NCBI GenBank assembly: GCA_020073465.1
Contig: JAIQFC010000001.1
Location: 248,001-312,000, forward strand
Origin: Terriglobia bacterium
Lineage (GTDB): Bacteria > Acidobacteriota > Terriglobia > Terriglobales > Acidobacteriaceae
DNA length: 64,000 nt
Direction: 5' to 3'
The notes beneath the pieces were generated by a model that was not told the origin of the DNA, did no database searches, and worked only from the letters and a program-made list of their open reading frames with translations. Numbering within the stretch: the stretch's first letter is position 1; the number at the start of each line of letters is the position of its first letter. Both the position numbers and the translations under genes were made by a program. This document shows, in pieces, positions 61,179 through 64,000 of the stretch.

Positions 61179-61196
61179 AGCTTCTAGCTCCTAGCT
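61179..61196 (-). repeat. Copy of the CTAG-word repeat before ChaN-like gene
   Basis: Minus-strand AGCTAGGAGCTAGAAGCT, identical to 45182-45199 before rpsI; supplies AGGAG upstream of the start. Confidence 0.65.
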
Positions 61197-61258
61197 TCTA
61201 GCCACTGCATCCGCGTCCTCCGACGTGCTCGCCTTGACTTCCGCGGCACCGCGTCCCT

Positions 61259-61906
61259 ATGCTCAAGCGCGAACCTATCGTCGGAGACGACTTGCCGAAT
61301 CACCCGCCCCAGAATCTGACCATCGCCACCACCGGAGCCAGCGGAGCCATATTTCTCAAGCACCTTCTGCTCGCCGTAGTCCGCGACCCGCGCGTGGAAA
61401 CGGTGAATTTCATCGCTTCCGACAGCGCCCTGCGGGTCATGGCCGAAGAACTCGGACTGAAGGGACGCTCCAATCTCATCGGCCAGATTCTCGGTTCTTC
61501 GGGCGGCCGCTCGTTTCGCAAAATCAAAGTTCAATCGAACGCCGACATCGGAGCCAACGTGGCCAGCGGTTCTTATCCCGTCGGCGCCATGGTCGTGATC
61601 CCGTGCAGCGTGGGCACTCTGGCCCGTGTCGCCAACGGCGTCGCGTCACACCTGATCGAGCGCGCGGCCGACGTGTGTCTCAAGGAGAAGCGCCCGTTAG
61701 TGCTCTGCGTCCGCGAGACGCCGCTCAACAAAATCCACATCCGCAACATGTACCGGGCCGCCGATGCCGGAGCGACCGTCTTCCCGCTGATCCCGGCCTT
61801 CTACTACCGGCCCGCGACCTTGGATGCGATGGCCCGCGAGTTTACCTGCCGTGTCCTCGCCCACATCGGCCTGCCCCAACCCGGTGCATTCCGCTGGAAA
61901 GGCTGA
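61259..61906 (+). CDS. ubiX: Flavin prenyltransferase UbiX
   Basis: A 215-residue enzyme that attaches dimethylallyl phosphate to FMN to make the prenylated flavin used by UbiD decarboxylases. The ATTGASGAIFLKHLL start binds FMN; VASGSYPVGAMVVIPCSVGTLARVANG and RPLVLCVRETPLNKIHIRNM are family marks. No UbiD gene is in the window. It diverges from the ChaN-like gene. Role in quinone synthesis is usual. Confidence 0.92.
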   Translation: MLKREPIVGDDLPNHPPQNLTIATTGASGAIFLKHLLLAVVRDPRVETVNFIASDSALRVMAEELGLKGRSNLIGQILGSSGGRSFRKIKVQSNADIGANVASGSYPVGAMVVIPCSVGTLARVANGVASHLIERAADVCLKEKRPLVLCVRETPLNKIHIRNMYRAADAGATVFPLIPAFYYRPATLDAMAREFTCRVLAHIGLPQPGAFRWKG

Positions 61907-62195
61907 CACTTCAGCGAGTTACGCACCTACAGCCAAAAGGTCCTTTACCTGAGTGATCGGCAAATTCAGGGGAGGATTTCAGTGTAGAGAGCCAGAAGTG
62001 CGGGTCCCAGATACCCGCCGGACATGTACGACGGGGCCTTGTGAGAGTCTCAAATCGGCAACGTACAACCTCTCCGGTGGATCCGAGGTTCTTACCCGCC
62101 GGGTGCTTGCGATTGACTTGTGCCGCAAGCAGCACTCCCACCAGCGTTCCCTGAGAGATAGGCTGGACACAGTTTCCCGACGGGGAGGAATCCTG

Positions 62196-63704
62196 ATGCG
62201 TCACTTGGCTTGCCTGATTGCCGCGTGTGCGGTGTGTTTAGCGGCCGACGAACCGCCGTCGCCATCGCTTACCATCTACAACCAAAATTTCGCCGTTGTG
62301 CGGCAGGAGATGCCGCTTGATCTGAAGGCGGGCGTGACCAGTGTCCGCGTTACCGACATCACGATGCACCTGGAGCCGGATTCGGTGATTCTGCGCGACC
62401 CGGCGGGGAAACGTCCGGTGCAGGTGCTGGAACAGAACTATCGTGCTGACCCGGTGTCAGAATCGTTGCTGCTTTCCTTGTACGAGGGGAAGACCATCGA
62501 CTTCCTCGTCCAGCGGGGAGACAAGCAGGAAGTCGTGCCGGGCAAGATTATCCGCAGCGGCTACGTCCCACACAATTCCATGGCGATGAATCGCTACGGC
62601 CAGCAATATTACCAGGCGCAGATGGCTTACTCCCAGGGCGAGCAGCCCATCATCGAGATCGAGGGCAAAGTGCGATTCGGCCTGCCGGGCACTCCGATGT
62701 TTCCGGTACTCGCCGATGACACGGTACTCAAGCCTACGCTGCAATGGCTGCTGGCATCGGACAAGTCTGGACCTCTGCGCGCCGAGTTTTCCTACGTGAG
62801 CGGCGGCCTGACCTGGGAGGCCGACTACAACATTGTCGCGCCCGAGAAGGGTGGGGCTGTCGATCTCGTCGGCTGGGTCACGATGGACAACCAGAGCGGC
62901 AAAGCTTTCGAGAACGCGCGCATCAAGCTTATGGCCGGGGACGTGAGCAAGATACAGCCGGGACAAGAGGGCGACCGCGCCTACGCGTTTAGGCAGGCCG
63001 TGGAGGTCAACGGAGCCATGGCGCCGACAGTCACGGAAAAAGCCTTCGATGAGTATCACCTCTACACCCTTGCCCGTTCCACAACCCTGCATGATCGCGA
63101 GACCAAGCAGGTGGAATTTGTCCGCGCGGGAAAAGTGGCTACCAAACAGGTCTACATTTACGACGGCGCGAAGATTGATCCGAACCGGTACAACGGCTGG
63201 AACCTGGAAACGATCCGTAATCAGGCAGAGTACGGGACGGAATCGAATCCAAAGATTTGGGTGATGCGGGAGTTTTCCAACTCCGAGGCCAACCACCTGG
63301 GCATGCCGCTGCCCAGAGGCCGGGTGCGCTTCTATCGTCGCAACGAGGATGGCCAGATCGAATTCACGGGCGAGAACGTGATCGACCATACTCCGAAGGA
63401 TGAACTGGTCCGCGTTTACACCGGGAATGCATTTGACCTCGTGGGCGAGCGCCGCCGCACCGACTACAAGCTGGACCTTAACAAGCACCTGCTGGATGAG
63501 TCCTTCGAGATCAAGGTTCGCAATCACAAAAAGGAACCGGTGGACGTGCGGGTGGTCGAGCATCTCTATCGTTGGATCAACTGGGATATCTCCGTGCACT
63601 CCGATGCCTTCAAGAAGAACGACAGCAAGACGATTGAGTTTCCGGTGACCATTGCGCCGGACCAGGAGAAGACCATCACCTATACGGCGCACTACACCTG
63701 GTGA
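62196..63704 (+). CDS. Exported DUF4139 protein
   Basis: A 502-residue periplasmic or surface protein: signal peptide (about 1-18), then a beta-rich domain with LTIYNQNFAVVRQEMPLDLKAG and a DUF4139 domain (about 185-500) containing FSYVSGGLTWEADYNIV and the closing KTITYTAHYTW. The family is widespread but of unknown function. GGGGAGGA seven bases before the ATG fixes the start at 62196, although the frame is open further upstream. It stands alone. Confidence 0.82.
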   Translation: MRHLACLIAACAVCLAADEPPSPSLTIYNQNFAVVRQEMPLDLKAGVTSVRVTDITMHLEPDSVILRDPAGKRPVQVLEQNYRADPVSESLLLSLYEGKTIDFLVQRGDKQEVVPGKIIRSGYVPHNSMAMNRYGQQYYQAQMAYSQGEQPIIEIEGKVRFGLPGTPMFPVLADDTVLKPTLQWLLASDKSGPLRAEFSYVSGGLTWEADYNIVAPEKGGAVDLVGWVTMDNQSGKAFENARIKLMAGDVSKIQPGQEGDRAYAFRQAVEVNGAMAPTVTEKAFDEYHLYTLARSTTLHDRETKQVEFVRAGKVATKQVYIYDGAKIDPNRYNGWNLETIRNQAEYGTESNPKIWVMREFSNSEANHLGMPLPRGRVRFYRRNEDGQIEFTGENVIDHTPKDELVRVYTGNAFDLVGERRRTDYKLDLNKHLLDESFEIKVRNHKKEPVDVRVVEHLYRWINWDISVHSDAFKKNDSKTIEFPVTIAPDQEKTITYTAHYTW

Positions 63705-63754
63705 ACTGGTTGTAGTCCAGTTTGAACTCCAGTGATCGGCCGAACCTTGCTGGC

Positions 63755-63806
63755 CGTCATCCTGAGCGCAGCCGTTTTTCAGGCGGGAGCGAAGGATCTG
63801 GCGCGC
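63755..63806 (-). repeat. Dispersed GATCCTTCGCTCC repeat, copy 2
   Basis: Minus-strand copy of the repeat at 45074-45123, with AGATCCTTCGCTCCCGCCTG and GCTGCGCTCAGGATGACG. Confidence 0.65.
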
Positions 63807-63941
63807 ATCGCTCTTCCTTCGTGCGCAAACTGGACCTCTTCGCATGTGGGACACGTTTTTGTCGCCTTACCGACTGGTGATACTATCCGGTATCTTCCCA
63901 TCGCCTAATTGTTATTCCTGATAGAAAATGGAGAAGTGAAC

Positions 63942-64000
63942 GTGAGGTCTCTTTTCTTTCCCGCCGTGCGTTGGACGGTATCGATCACTTTCCTAGCAGC
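63942..64000 (+). CDS. Start of an exported protein (cut by window end)
   Basis: A GTG preceded by GGAGAAG opens a frame beginning MRSLFFPAVRWTVSITFLAA, which looks like a signal peptide. Only about 19 residues are inside the window, so nothing more can be said. Confidence 0.5.
   Translation, partial: MRSLFFPAVRWTVSITFLA

Overview
The window looks like a chromosomal segment of an Acidobacteriota member, probably class Terriglobia. The evidence is indirect: GC-rich DNA, Oar-like TonB-dependent receptors with a carboxypeptidase-regulatory N-terminus, a Ser/Thr kinase fused to a TolB-like propeller, a DUF3857/transglutaminase/TPR protein, a DUF6526 protein, and gene spacers full of degenerate repeats. 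No rRNA, tRNA, CRISPR array, integrase or transposase was seen. Most of the window is housekeeping and cell-envelope DNA.

Layout. 1-8.3 kb: transglutaminase-TPR protein, PilZ-like protein, prolyl oligopeptidase, beta-barrel protein, histone H1-like protein, cytochrome c. 8.5-10 kb: a Fic enzyme in an AT-rich patch. 10-21 kb: LysM lytic transglycosylase, DUF6526 protein, exported alpha/beta hydrolase, kinase-propeller, quinone oxidoreductase, PPOX flavoprotein, TonB-dependent receptor. 21-26 kb: CPBP protease and a large Oar-like receptor. 26.2-29.5 kb: a compact locus of unknown function with two translationally coupled membrane proteins, a 42-residue exported peptide, a 140-residue orphan and an XRE regulator, tied together by four copies of an 18-bp near-palindrome. 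29.5-33.3 kb: ABC exporter, mini membrane protein, histidine kinase and response regulator. 33.5-44.4 kb: isoaspartyl peptidase, CDP-alcohol phosphatidyltransferase, GreA, a beta-helix/diheme lipoprotein pair, CarD, RuvX, MltG, a lipoprotein, an FtsX-type permease and a TlpA-like protein. 44.6-49.2 kb: the translation cluster rplM-rpsI-rpsB-tsf-pyrH-frr. 49.4-58.3 kb: a molybdopterin oxidoreductase, then BamA, two tandem OmpH/Skp paralogs, a TonB-like protein and a BON protein. 58.3-64 kb: PPOX protein, LarB, ChaN-like protein, UbiX, DUF4139 protein and the start of an exported protein.

The genes fit a Gram-negative with a busy outer membrane: BamA and Skp assemble barrels, TonB and receptors import substrates, and MltG and a LysM transglycosylase act on peptidoglycan. 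The best candidate for something undescribed is the 26.2-29.5 kb locus. Other points worth attention are a GTGTGG/CCACAC palindromic repeat family that occurs in frame inside a molybdoenzyme gene and at the start of a lipoprotein gene, and several genes whose -10 box lies so close to the start codon that they may be leaderless.
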